Below, piece after piece: positions 21,408 to 32,038 of a DNA stretch of 64,000 bases (positions within the stretch are counted from its first letter, which is position 1; each line of letters opens with the position of its first letter). The stretch comes from Dactylis glomerata (taxonomy: Eukaryota; Streptophyta; Magnoliopsida; Poales; Poaceae), in contig QXEO01000881.1 of NCBI GenBank assembly GCA_007115705.1, positions 372,001 through 436,000 of the forward strand. Direction: 5' to 3'. The notes beneath the pieces are model-generated. The model was not told the DNA's origin. It searched no databases and saw only the letters and a program-made list of their open reading frames with translations. Both the position numbers and the translations under genes were made by a program.

Positions 21408-23993
21408 TTCGCAATTTTCTGCGCCTAGCTCAAAGGCGTTAAAGAAAAGCACTCTTGGGAGATAACCCAATGTTTTACTTTTCAGTACTTTTTCTTTTAT
21501 TTGAGTCTTGGAAGTCATTACTACTGTAATGACCGCTCCTTATCTTGTTTATTTCGTTTTTGTGCCAAGAGAAGCCTCTAATTTGAGCGAGGTAAAGATT
21601 TGGGGTTATTGCTGTCCTGAAACTGTTTTCGGTGCTGCACCGTAAAAATTCGTATAAATTCTCTGTTTATCTTTTGGACCTGTGATTTCTTGTGCATATG
21701 CCCCAGGTTATATCCAAACTTTTCTTAGTTGAACACTTTTTGATTTGAGCAACAGAAAATCCCTCAAAAATTCGTCCTTTGTCAGCTGTTCAGTTTTGAC
21801 AGATTTCTGCCAATATTTGTTTTTGCCACTTTATCGCTTTCTTTTGAGTTCTTTTTGATCATGGAACTTTTTGGGAAGTTGCTACAGTAGTATATACTTT
21901 ATATGTGGTGGTTTTGAGTTTAAACCTGAAGCTAAAAGAGGTTGAATATATTTTATGCTTACACTAATGTTGCTAATAGAATTGTGTTTAGTTTTGTATG
22001 AAGGAAGTTTTCAAGTGTAGGGATTGGAGAATGATGAGATGAGTTGAATAATGGACAAAAGCTCAAGCTTGGGGATGCCCATGCATCACCCCAAGAAATA
22101 TCCAAGAAGTACAAGCGTCAAAGCTTGGGGATGCCCCCGAGGCACCCCTTCTTCATCGGCAAAAATCAGGTCACCTTTCAAGACACTATATTTTTATTGC
22201 TTCATGCACTATGTGTTTTTCTTGGAGCGTCAGTTGTTTTAGTTTTCTTAGTTTGTTTAGTTTGTTTGTTTGCTGCAATAAATGGTTGGACCCCAACAAA
22301 TTTCATTTGGAGAAGTTGACTCTATTTCATTTGCAAAGAATGCTCTAGTTTTCACTCTTATTAAAAATCGAGCATTCTACTTTTTCTGCTACTGCTTTTG
22401 GTTTTCGTTTTCGCCTTGATTTGCGTTCAGATCTTGTCATATCTTTTCATCAAGGTGTATTTTTGCCTCTGAACTTTATTGGTTTTCATCAAAAGAGGTG
22501 TTTATAAAAATTTCAAATGGTGTTGGAAAAGAGAAAAAGCTTTGTGCAAAATAGTGGTACAAGAAGGAGCTTGTGTAGACTGCGGCTTAGGCTTTTTCAT
22601 GTAATGCTTGATGTCTTTTTGATAGTATGCTTAGTGGTTTTGCTGTAGCATGACTTGTCTCAAATAACTGAGATTGCTTAATGAGCCTTTGAAAAAAATC
22701 ATGCGTTGTTTTTATTGTATGGAAGCATTATTTTGGTTTTCTCCTTGATGCTTTATTTGGGTTGACTTGGCACATGCTCACACATGTTAGACTCTTACAA
22801 AGTCGCCATTAGCCTTCATGATCATTTAGTTTTTGACTTTTGATGCCATCTTATGCTTCTTTTAATGTCGCTTTGTCGCTTTGCATGATTATGGCCATTA
22901 TTGCTCTCTTAGTTGGTCGCTCCCAGTCTTTTGCTAGCCCTCGCCTTGTACTGAGTATGAGCTCTACTCGTGCATCCAACTCCTAAAAACCAAGTTTGCC
23001 ATTGTGTCCACTATAAATTCCTATGCATGGTATTTGTAAGCCATTCCAAAGTAAATTTTCATGTGCTACCTTTCAAAAAACCTTCAAAATACTTCTCGTT
23101 TTGTGACACTGTTTTCAGCTCATGGGGACGTAGTGGTCGGATTTGCTATCTTCCATATTGCTTATTCCAAAAAGAAAAAAAAGAGAAAAAAGAAAGAAAA
23201 AAGGCACTCCTCCAAAGAATGTGAATGTTGGTGGGCACCCGATGGAATCGGTTAGCCATGGTATGTGAAAGGAAAAGGTGGGTAGGAGTGCCAAGCTTTA
23301 TAAAAATAGCACAAAAGTGCCAATCTCTCTCTCAAAAACTTGCTTCATTTTTGTATGGAAGATAGTAAGAACCACATTGCCAGTCGTTGACAAAGACAAC
23401 CACCTCTCAAAATCAAATTTTATCTCTCTGTTTTACAAATGAAAAGCTCTAGCACATGTTTAAATCACTACTTCCCTCTGCGAAGGGCCTTTCTTTTACT
23501 TTTATGTTGAGTCACCACCTTCTTTCTTTATGCACCATTAAGAGAGCTTAGTTGTCATTCTTAGTGTGATATGCATTGTCCCAAAGTTCATTGATTGACT
23601 CATGATGATTGGTTTCACTTGTTCTTAAATTATTTGTATCTAGTCGCCCTCTTAAACTTTGAGGTGTCCTATGCATTTATGTTTTGCTCTCTTTGAAGGA
23701 CAAGCTGAAAACCACTTGTATGTTTTTCCTTATGATTTGAATACACGTTTGACTTTCATTGTTTCATTATCATGATCTTTTGTTTGTGTTCATCTACATG
23801 TTTACAACATGGTTGTTAAGTTCTTATTGTCATGATTATATCTTTCATGCCCATGTTTTAAGTTCTATTGATCCCAGCTCACCAATGCTTACATATATGA
23901 TCAAGATTGTGTAGGTGCATGTCACCTCAAAAATTATTCTTTTGTTATCACTTACCTACTCGAGGACGAGCAGGAGTTAAGCTTGGGTATGCT
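21408..23993 (+). other. Non-coding 3' tail of L4
   Basis: No supportable gene. Starts with the conserved GCGCCTAGCTCAAAGGCG block after the stop and ends with a polypurine-like tract (AAGCTTGGGTATGCT). It contains an A-rich run of AAAGAAAAAAAAGAG type near 23168-23200. It is colinear with 32039-34838, with some internal deletions. Confidence 0.75.
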
Positions 23994-25625
23994 TGATACG
24001 TCTCAAACGTATCTATAATTTTTGATGCTCCATGCTTGTTTTTACACCATTTGTATATTGTTTCGTTATACTTAGTGGCATTTTTATGCATTTTCCGGAA
24101 CTAACCTATTAACAAGTGCCACAGTGCCAGTTTCCTGTTTTCTGCTGTTTTTGTGTTTCAGAAGTGATACACAGGAAATATTCTCGGAATTGGACGAAAC
24201 AAGATCCTGAAGTCTTATATCAAGGGGAGGCTTCCAGACATCCGAAGAGCTGACGGAGGGGGGCCACGCGGGCCCCAGACACAGGGGCGGCGCGACCACC
24301 CCCTGGCCACGCCAGCCCCGTGTGAGGGGGCGTGGTCCCTCCTCTGACATCGCCCCTTCGCCTATATATACCCCCTGACGAGAAAAACCTAAAGACCCGA
24401 TCAGTTTTCCAGAACACATCGCGATCCACCGCCGCCGTTGACCCGAAGATCGGGAGGGTCCAGAAGCTCTTCCCGGCACCCTGCCGGAGAGGGGAATCGC
24501 CACCGGAGGTCTTCTTCATCGCCATGCTTGCCTCCGGAGCGATGAGTGAGTAGTCTACCTTGGACTATGGGTCCATAGCAGTAGCTAGATGGTTGTCTTC
24601 TCCACCATGTGCTTCATGTTTAGATCTCATGAGCTGCCCTACATGATTGAGATCACCGTTATGTAATTCTATGATGTTGGTTTGTTGGGATCCGATGAAT
24701 ATTGGTGTTTATGATTAAGTTGCTGTACTGAATTATATCTTTTGTTATCTCTATGTTGTTTATGATCTTGCGTGCTCTCCGTTGTTAGTAGCTATCTTGG
24801 CCGAGTAGTTGCTAGTGACTCCAAGAGGGGGTATTTATGCTCGATAGTGGGTTCATGCCTCTATTTCACCTGGGGGAGTGACAGAAACCTCTAAGGTGGT
24901 AGATGTGCTGTTGCTACTAGGGAGAAAACAACATTCATATGCTCAAGGGCATATGCTTTGTTTACATTACACACTTTGCTTAATGCAATTATCTGTTGTT
25001 CGCAACTTAATACTTTTGGGGTGTTCGGATTGATATCCCCGAGGGTGGATTATTAGTCATAGATGCAGTTGGATGGCGGTCTATGTATTTTGTTGTAATG
25101 CCCAGAGTAAATCTCATAGTGATCTTCTTGACATATCACGTTATCTTTATTCTATCAATTGCCCAACTGTAATTTGTTTACCCAGCATGTTATTTTATCT
25201 ATGGAGAGACACCACTAGTGAACTGTGGACCCCGGTCCTATTTTAATCATATTGCAATCACCTGTTTACTTTTCCTGCACTGTTTACTTTACTCGCATAC
25301 AACTACTGTTTTCCACTCGATACACTCATAACCTTTGTTTCAAGCAAACCGGTGAGACTGACAACCTCATCGCAAGTTGGGAGCAAAGTATTTGTTTGTG
25401 TGTGTGCAGGTTCCACATTGCAGCTAGCAAGCAAAGCTTGGACGAGGCGCCATATATAAATTGTCCACTGCTGTCGCAAACTAGCAAGCATCACCTTCAG
25501 CTGTCATTTGTCTGCTTTTCTCCTGAACGATAAACCTTGGTTTCTTACTGAGGGAAAACGAGCTACTATACTCATCATACCTTCCTCTTGGGGTTCCCAA
25601 CGGGCTGGTCATTCACCACGCATCA
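23994..25625 (+). repeat. 3' LTR of L4
   Basis: TGATACGTCTCAAACG to CACCACGCATCA, 1632 bp, followed by the TSD GGGCC. TATA box CCTATATATACC near 24361-24372. Confidence 0.92.
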
Positions 25626-26564
25626 GGGCCCACTGCTTCCGGAGATCTTGATGATGACGGCGCCGAATCTGGCGAGCGGCTGGCCCGCCGGAGGCGCCCT
25701 GAGGGTACCGTGATACTCTCAGACTCCTCCAACGACGAATCCGCCCTGCCAGACGAGCCCACCGGGGGAGACGCTGACGCGTCCTCCTCGCGAGGCCTGG
25801 AGGAGGAGGAGCGCCACGCCCGCCTGGAGGCAGAGCGCCGCTCCATGTTCAACGACGAGCGCGCCAGCCGGCGTCCTGAGGCAGGGACTTCCCATGGCAA
25901 GAAGCCGGCTGGCAAGCCCTCTACGCCCCCACCATCGGCCTCAGCCCTTCCACAAAAGAGGGGGTGGGTTGAGCGTGCTGCCTCGTGAGTATCCCTACAA
26001 AAATCCTTTACCCTTGACTTACCTTTTTGCTAACTCCTTTCCCCTTCCTCCTCCCCAGGGATGCCAAGGACAAAAAGGAAGAGAAGAAGAGGAGGAAGAA
26101 GAAGAGGAAGACCAGCCAGACCACGCCGGGCCCTGACCTGGCGTCCACTGCCACACTGGCGATGCCACCGCGCACCGCCGGAGAAGAAGACCGCGCGTCC
26201 GCAGACACACCGTCCGCCGTGGGAGCCACGCCGGCTCTGACACGACCGAGCCCCCTAGCGCAGGGGGCACACCGGAGACCATGGGGACAGCGCCTGCTGC
26301 CCCCACGATACCCAGCACCACCAGCACCCCGGAGGCACCTCCGGCCACGCCAGTCACGCCGACCGGTGCGAGGATAGCCCCCTTGCTGCGCGGCGAAAGG
26401 GGGGCGACCTCCACAGAGCCGGGGCCCTCCAGAGCCTCAACGCCGCCCCTGCCGGAGATCTTGGGGAGGCCATCGAGGATCGCCATGGAACCCCACGTCG
26501 AGGCAGACGATGCATGGACAGGGGTGCTTGCGGCCATGACTAGCGCTCTCTGAAGTGGGGTCGC
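25626..26564 (+). pseudogene. Antisense gene of L3, segment 2, with a GT-AG intron
   Basis: Resumes the plus-strand gene after L4. Low-complexity acidic and basic linker: VILSDSSNDESALPDEP, LEEEERHARLEAERRSMF, then a Lys-rich tract (KEEKKRRKKKRK) and a Pro/Thr/Ala-rich tail. A 74-bp intron is likely at 25985-26058 (GTGAGT...CCCCAG with a pyrimidine-rich end), splitting ERAAS from DAKDKK, which supports transcription from the plus strand. A stop (TGA) occurs near 26551. The segment ends where the solo LTR begins at 26565. No catalytic motif is visible. Confidence 0.68.
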
Positions 26565-28162
26565 TGATACGTCTCAAACGTATCTATAATTTTTGATGCT
26601 CCATGCTTGTTTTTACACCATTTGCCTATTGTTTCGTTACACTTAGTGGCACTTTTATACATTTTCCGGAACTAACCTATTAACGAAGTGCCACAGTGCC
26701 AGTTTCCTGTTTTTCTACTGTTTTTGTGTTTCAGAAGTGATACACAGGAAATATTCTCGGAATTGGACGAAACAAGTTCCTAAAGTCATATTTTACCCGG
26801 AGGCTTCCAGACATCCGAAGAGCTGACGGAGGAGGGCCACGTGGGCCCCAGACACAGGGGCGGCGCGGCCACCCCCCTGGCCGCGCCAGCCCCGTGTGAG
26901 GGGGCGTGGTCCCTCCTCTGACATCGCCCCTTCGCCTATATATACCCCCTGACGAGAAAAACCTAAGGCCCCGATCAGTTTTCCAGAATACATCGCGATC
27001 CACCGCCGCCGTCGACCCGAAGATCGGGAGGGTCCAGAAGCTCTTCCCGGCACCCTGCCGGAGAGGGGAATCGCCACCGGAGGTCTTCTTCATCGCCATG
27101 CTTGCCTCCGGAGCGATGAGTGAGTAGTCTACCTTGGACTATGGGTCCATAGCAGTAGCTAGATGGTTGTCTTCTCCACCATGTGCTTCATGTTTAGATC
27201 TCATGAGCTGCCTTACATGATTGAGATCACCTTTATGTAATTCTATGATGTTGGTTTGTTGGGATCCGATGAATATTGGTGTTTATGATTAAGTTGCTGT
27301 ACTGAATTATATCTTTTGTTATCTCTATGTTGTTTATGATCTTGCATGCTCTCCGTTGTTAGTAGCTATCTTGGCCGAGTAGTTGCTAGTGACTCCAAGA
27401 GGGGGTATTTATGCTCGATAGTGGGTTCATGTCTCTATTTCACCTGGGGGAGTGACAGAAACCTCTAAGGTGGTAGATGTGCTGTTGCTACTAGGGAGAA
27501 AACAACATTCATATGCTCAAGGGCATATGCTTTGTTTACATTACACACTTTGCTTAATGCAATTATCTGTTGTTCGCAACTTAATACTTTTGGGGTGTTC
27601 GGATGATATCCCCGGGGGTGGATTATTAGTCATAGATGCAGTTGGATGGCGGTCTATGTATTTTGTTGTAATGCCCAGAGTGAATCTCATAGTGATCTTC
27701 TTGACATATCACGTTATCTTTATTCTATCAATTGCCCAACTGTAATTTGTTTACCCAGCATGTTATTTTATCTATGGAGAGACACCACTAGTGAACTGTG
27801 GACCCCGGTCCTATTTTAATCATATTGCAATCACCTGTTTACTTTTCCCGCACTGTTTACTTTACTCGCATACTCTACTGTTTTCCACTCGATACACTCA
27901 TAACCTTTGTTTCAAGCAAACCGGTGAGATTGACAACCTCATCGCAAGTTGGGAACAAAGTATTTGTTTGTGTGTGTGCAGGTTCCACAAACACCTTTAG
28001 TCGTCACCGTCTCTCTTCTTCAAGATCGACATTAAACCTTGGTTTCTTAATTGAGGGAAAACTAGCCGCTACACTCATCATACCTTCCTCTTGGGGTTCC
28101 CAACGGGCTGGTCATTCACCACGCACAAGGATAGTTTGCTCCCACATCAACTTGGAGTAGTA
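26565..28162 (+). repeat. Solo LTR (L4 sub-type) in the antisense gene of L3
   Basis: A single Athila-like LTR starting TGATACGTCTCAAACG, with the CCTATATATACC TATA box, and no internal region or second LTR. The U5 end differs from its relatives: sequence after GCAGGTTCCAC is replaced, and the family end CACCACGCATCA reads CACCACGCACA at about 28125. A GTCGC at 26560-26564 recurs at 28163-28167, which would put the end 37 bp further on and without a CA terminus. Either the LTR has an extended end, or it ends near 28125 without a TSD and the match is chance. Confidence 0.72.
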
Positions 28163-29773
28163 GTCGCCAAGGCGCGCGCCGCCGACGAAGCGTGCCTCAA
28201 CAAGGGCTGGGCCCTCCTGCACCAGGCCACGGAGAGGTGCTGCCTCCTAGACCAGTGAGTGGCCAAACGCCGCGAGCAGGCAAGGAAAGAGGCAGAGGAA
28301 ATCCGCGCCAGTGTGGCCAAGGAGGCCGAAGAAGTCCTGGCGAGCGCGAGGGAGTCAGCGAGGGAGGTCTTGGCTAGGGCGCACCACGAGGCCATGGAGA
28401 TCATCTCCGAGGCGCGCTAGAGACTGCCCACCACCGTTGGGCCTCCCAACCCAGCCTTGGCTGGAGAAGAGGCAAAGCGGGCGGCTCAACACCTCCTGGA
28501 CAAGGCCAGGACCAACGCCGATGGCCTCCTTGCCAATGCCAGGCAGAGGCTGGAGGAAGCCGAGGACCGTGAGGCCCTCCTTCACGCCCGCGAGAAGAGC
28601 ACGGATTCTTGCGCGGAGAACCTGAGCCTGCAGGAGGCTGGGCTCGCCGTGCAAGAGGCCGAAGTTTGCGACAGTGAACGGGAGCTGCACTGCCGAGAAG
28701 AGCAGCTCCATGCCCTCAAAGACCGGCTCAACCGGGAGCGGGAGGCTCTCGAGAGCAGGGAGGAGTTGGTCAACCAGGCCAACACCGACCTGGCCCGATG
28801 CCACGAAGAACTGCAGCAGCGCGAGGACTCCCTCCAGGAGTGCATGGATCGTATGCTGAACCAGCGGCGGGTCACCATGGAGCAGGAGTTCGAGCGGAGG
28901 CGCACCGAGTACATCGAGTCGTGCCACGCTGACTTCTGCTCCAAGACCGACACCGCCCTGGCCAGGTACAAGCAAGGGCGTGAGACTCTGGAGCGTCAGG
29001 CCCACAACCTGGACACTGAGCTGAAGGAGGCGCACGAGGTGCGCCGAGGCGCCGAGCGCGCCCTGGCCGAAGCCAATGCCACGATCCGCACGCTTTAAGG
29101 AGACATGGGGCGGCTGGAGGAGGAGAACTCAACGATGGTTCACCAAATCATTGAGCTCTCCCAGGAGCTGCAGGAGGCCAGGGACTCCGAAGCAGAGGCA
29201 CGCGTGCTGTGCCGACATCGCGTGCAGATGTTTTGCGGGTTCTCAGCCCGAGTCATGGAGGCGGCGCACCGCCTGGGCATCCATGGGCTGACGCTGCCCA
29301 CCATTCCGGAGGACGACGGGTCGATCATTCACTTCTTCAGCCAACTGGCTGAACTGCTGGCTGATGCCTCGTCCAAGGTCTTGGAGCTCGTCGATGCGAA
29401 CTGTCGGGAGCTCCTGGGACTTGCAGGGACGCGGATCTTCTCCAACCTCCAGCGCCTTTGCCCCGACCTTGACCTGGAGGAAGTCCTACAGAGGAGGGCG
29501 CCACCACCGCCCGACACTCCCGATCGTGTAGCGCAGGACAGGGCGGCCCAGTTGGACGACGCCCTACAATGGCTGCAGGCCATCTACACCCGCCCAGGAC
29601 CTTCCGCCGCCGTGGACCAGGAGGGCTCTTCTAGCGATGGCACCACAAGCTCCGGGGAGTCTGGCGGTGAAGAAGCTGATGGCGATAGCGCAACGGGGTC
29701 CAGTGGAGAGACCTCCTCAGGCTCCAGCCAAGGCACTGGCGACGATGAGGGCTCCGAGGAGAACGCCCAGTAA
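28163..29773 (+). pseudogene. Antisense gene of L3, segment 3: coiled coil and acidic tail
   Basis: C-terminal part of the plus-strand gene. From about 28170 to 29180 it is a long predicted coiled coil rich in Glu, Ala, Arg and Leu (EEIRASVAKEAEEVLASARE, EREALESREELVNQANTDLA). A more globular part follows (FCGFSARVMEAAHRLGIHG, FFSQLAELLADASSKVLEL), then a Ser/Gly/Glu-rich tail to the stop at 29771-29773. In-frame stops lie near 28256 (TGA), 28418 (TAG) and 29096 (TAA), so the gene is dead even without the two insertions. PF04195-type proteins with long coiled-coil tails are common in grass Tat elements; a role is not established. Confidence 0.75.
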
Positions 29774-30634
29774 GCTCCCCCTCCAGATCTCCTCCTGAAG
29801 TATCTGTACTGGCTGCACACTGGATGACCGTCAGACATTGCCCTGCTGGGCCCTTTTTAATTTGTAATCGTACTTAAGGCGTTTGCTCGCCAAGTTATTC
29901 TTATTTGCACCCTTGTGAGTTTTTCCTTGCCTCGCCTTTGCCTGGGAAGCGTTCTACGCCGTTTGGGGGCCAACCTCTGAGCGGGACAGCAGCCTAACGC
30001 TTAGTATGCAGCTCGTGGTGCAAGGCTAGCGGGCGCTGGCGCTCTAAAGGTGGCTGTGATGGCATACATGACTATCTCCCAGCAGCCCCCCTCGCATCCA
30101 AACACAGCAAAGGCAATTCCAGGAGAAGAAACGTAAGGCTGTAGACAAGGACAGCCAAAGGTTCGAAAGACCCACACAAATTGTGCGACCCTTGCGCGCT
30201 CACGCGCCTTCATTCGAGTGTCACTCGAGAGGAGAGAGCACCATGGAGCATATGAGGTGACTGTAGCGGGTCCTTCCCCTAGTCAGAGCTCGATCGTTTT
30301 GGGTTTTGCGGGCCTGCTATTTTTCGGGCGAAGGCCCTAGCGCGGACACCGTGCTTCGGCTCTTTCTCGAAAGGCAGACGAGCGAAAGCTCATGTTCGCA
30401 TCAGGCCGCGATCCATCCGAACTCGCAGGTTCGAATAAAGCCGAAACTCCAAAATTCCAATAGTTTATGAAGATTAGAAAAGGTTGATGACAAGCAGAGT
30501 TTGCCGTTACACTTTTGTTCCTTGCGGAGCTGAAGATCCCTTCTTCTCAGCCGAGGGCGAGGGGGTGGTGACCCCTGAGCCCCCCGCCCAGTCTTCACGC
30601 ACCTGGGGACAGGGCCATCGAGGACGGCATAGGC
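29774..30634. other. Non-coding junction of antisense gene and gag remnant (L3)
   Basis: Holds the probable 3' untranslated region of the plus-strand gene (about 29774-29960), followed by sequence with no supportable gene. The right end (about 30530-30634) may be a decayed continuation of the minus-strand gag. In an autonomous Tat element pol would lie here; nothing resembling protease, reverse transcriptase or integrase is present on either strand. Confidence 0.55.
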
Positions 30635-31075
30635 CTACGCACCCTCTGGCTCAGGTCCCAAGAATGCGTACCTATCGAGGAAGCGCTCGCAGAGGTCCCT
30701 CCAAGATGAAATGGACCTCGGGGGCAACCTGCAGAGCCACCGGCGAGGCTCTCCCTTCGTAGCCATCATAAACCAGTTAGCCATGACACGCCCATCGCCT
30801 CCAGCCGCCCGAATACTGGCCGCGTATTGCTGTAGGAACTCCATGGGATCGGAGGTCCCATCGTAATGTGTACCAATATCTGGCCTGAAGCGAAGTGGCC
30901 ACGTCGCGCGGCGAAGGGGTCCGGCGAGCGCCATGAAGCCCCCGAAGCCGAGGTCGCCGACCTCTGGCTCACCCTGCCCAATGGCCTCCAGGCCATCGAG
31001 GACTTGAAGACGTGCTCGGTGACGGCATGCGTAGACAACACGAAGGCGAAGACGGTGATGACGATCATCACCCAT
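30635..31075 (-). pseudogene. gag remnant of L3
   Basis: Minus-strand frame from ATG at 31073-31075 (MGDDRHHRLRLRVVYACRH), 38 bp inside the primer site, which is a normal gag position. It contains the capsid pattern PDIGTHYDGTSDPMEFLQQY, MANWFMMATKGEPRRWLCRL and ISSWRDLCERFLDRY, typical of Ty3/gypsy retrotrans_gag. It ends after about 146 residues at 30635; the nucleocapsid and all of pol are missing. It would have provided the capsid protein. Confidence 0.8.
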
Positions 31076-31112
31076 GTTGAAGAAGATCTTGAAGAAGACA
31101 CACCAAAGCCCC

Positions 31113-31129
31113 CTACCTAGCGTGCCAAA
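31113..31129 (-). promoter_or_regulatory. Primer-binding site region of L3
   Basis: On the minus strand TTTGGCACGCTAGGTAG directly follows the LTR end, the usual form of the primer site in grass Tat-like elements. This fixes the element's orientation as minus. Confidence 0.7.
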
Positions 31130-32038
31130 TGTCGATGGATTTCGTGTCGCAAGAACACGGGGTACCACGCGACGGACCCAAAGATTCGAACGGAGGGGGC
31201 TGAACGTGGGAGATCTTGGATCGCAACGAAACACGGTGACGGAAGCCTCGAGACGTCGAACACACAACGCACTGCAGAGAGGGAGACCCCGAGCTTTACC
31301 CAGGTTCAGGGCCCTCGTGGAGAGGTAAAGCCCCTACTTCCCGCCTTCTTGTATTACGACGCGACACCTCGCGAGGAGTACAGGGTCTTGGTTACAGAGC
31401 TCTAACTGGCTGGAGGTAGAAGAACCTACTTAGCCTAGCTAGGAGCCCGGATATGAAGATCGGATCCCCTCTAAGGGGTGGCCTCCCCTCCTTTTATAGC
31501 GCCCATGACCTCCTTCCCCTTATCATCTTGGGGAAGGGGTTGTCACACACGGCCAAGGAGGGAGGACAGCTGTAGACTTGGATCTTCTGTGGACGTAGTC
31601 TTCATAGAGTAGTGGCGCCGGTCCACAGGAGTGGGTGGAGGAAGCTGACATCCTCCTCTGACGCCCTGCACCGTCCACCCTATTTTTAGGGGGGTGGCCA
31701 ATAACCACTGCGCCGCTTTATGCAGGCACGGCGAAAGTTGGTCTCCTCCCTGTCGGGTGTAGCATGGATGGTACACAGTCTTCTGCTCTTATCTTCTTGC
31801 TTAGCACAGAAATGTGCCGAGCTGATGTGGATGTGGTCCTTCCCCTCACGCTAAACAACTCGTGAGGAGGTCTTCTGGTCCTTAGTTGTTTAGCCGTCGT
31901 TCTCCTCATGAGGCGCCTCCTCATGAGGGTCTTCTCCATTAGGCTTCGGCCGTCGCTTCTCCCCTGGGCCAAAGCTGGGCCATTGAAGGGGCCCAGGAGC
32001 AGGTGGACCGGGATACCCCGGTATCCAGAACACCGACA
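31130..32038 (-). repeat. 5' LTR of L3 (right copy)
   Basis: Plus-strand reading TGTCGATGGATTTCG to CACCGACA, 909 bp, intact TG...CA ends. It contains the ~40 bp absent from the left copy. Confidence 0.87.

Larger units (their letters stand above)
19006..25625 (+). mobile_element. L4: complete non-autonomous Athila-like element, TSD GGGCC
   Basis: 6.6-kb element with LTRs 19006-20636 and 23994-25625, flanked by GGGCC at 19001-19005 and 25626-25630. The internal part has a perfect tRNA-Asp-type primer site, one intact ORF of 194 codons, the conserved post-ORF block and a 2.6-kb tail. There are no gag or pol domains. By eye the LTRs differ at about 20 positions over 1.6 kb, many C/T or G/A, so this is among the younger insertions of the tower. 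Confidence 0.94.
16696..32038 (-). mobile_element. L3: Tat-like gypsy element with pol deleted, TSD GAAGC/GAACC
   Basis: Orientation is minus: the polypurine tract (minus CCCGGGGGCTAC) abuts the left LTR at 17565 and the primer site (minus TTTGGCACGCTAGG) abuts the right LTR at 31129. LTRs are 16696-17564 and 31130-32038. The flanks are GAAGC (16691-16695) and GAACC (32039-32043), a TSD with one mismatch, as expected for an old insertion. Internal content is a gag remnant near the primer site and a large antisense (plus-strand) gene; protease, reverse transcriptase and integrase are missing. The element inserted in the 3' tail of L2c, just after the unknown ORF. Confidence 0.88.

Noticed and set aside
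28355..29035. 226-residue minus-strand frame opposite the coiled-coil segment
   Set aside because: A shadow of the GC-rich, repetitive plus-strand coding sequence; no domain pattern.
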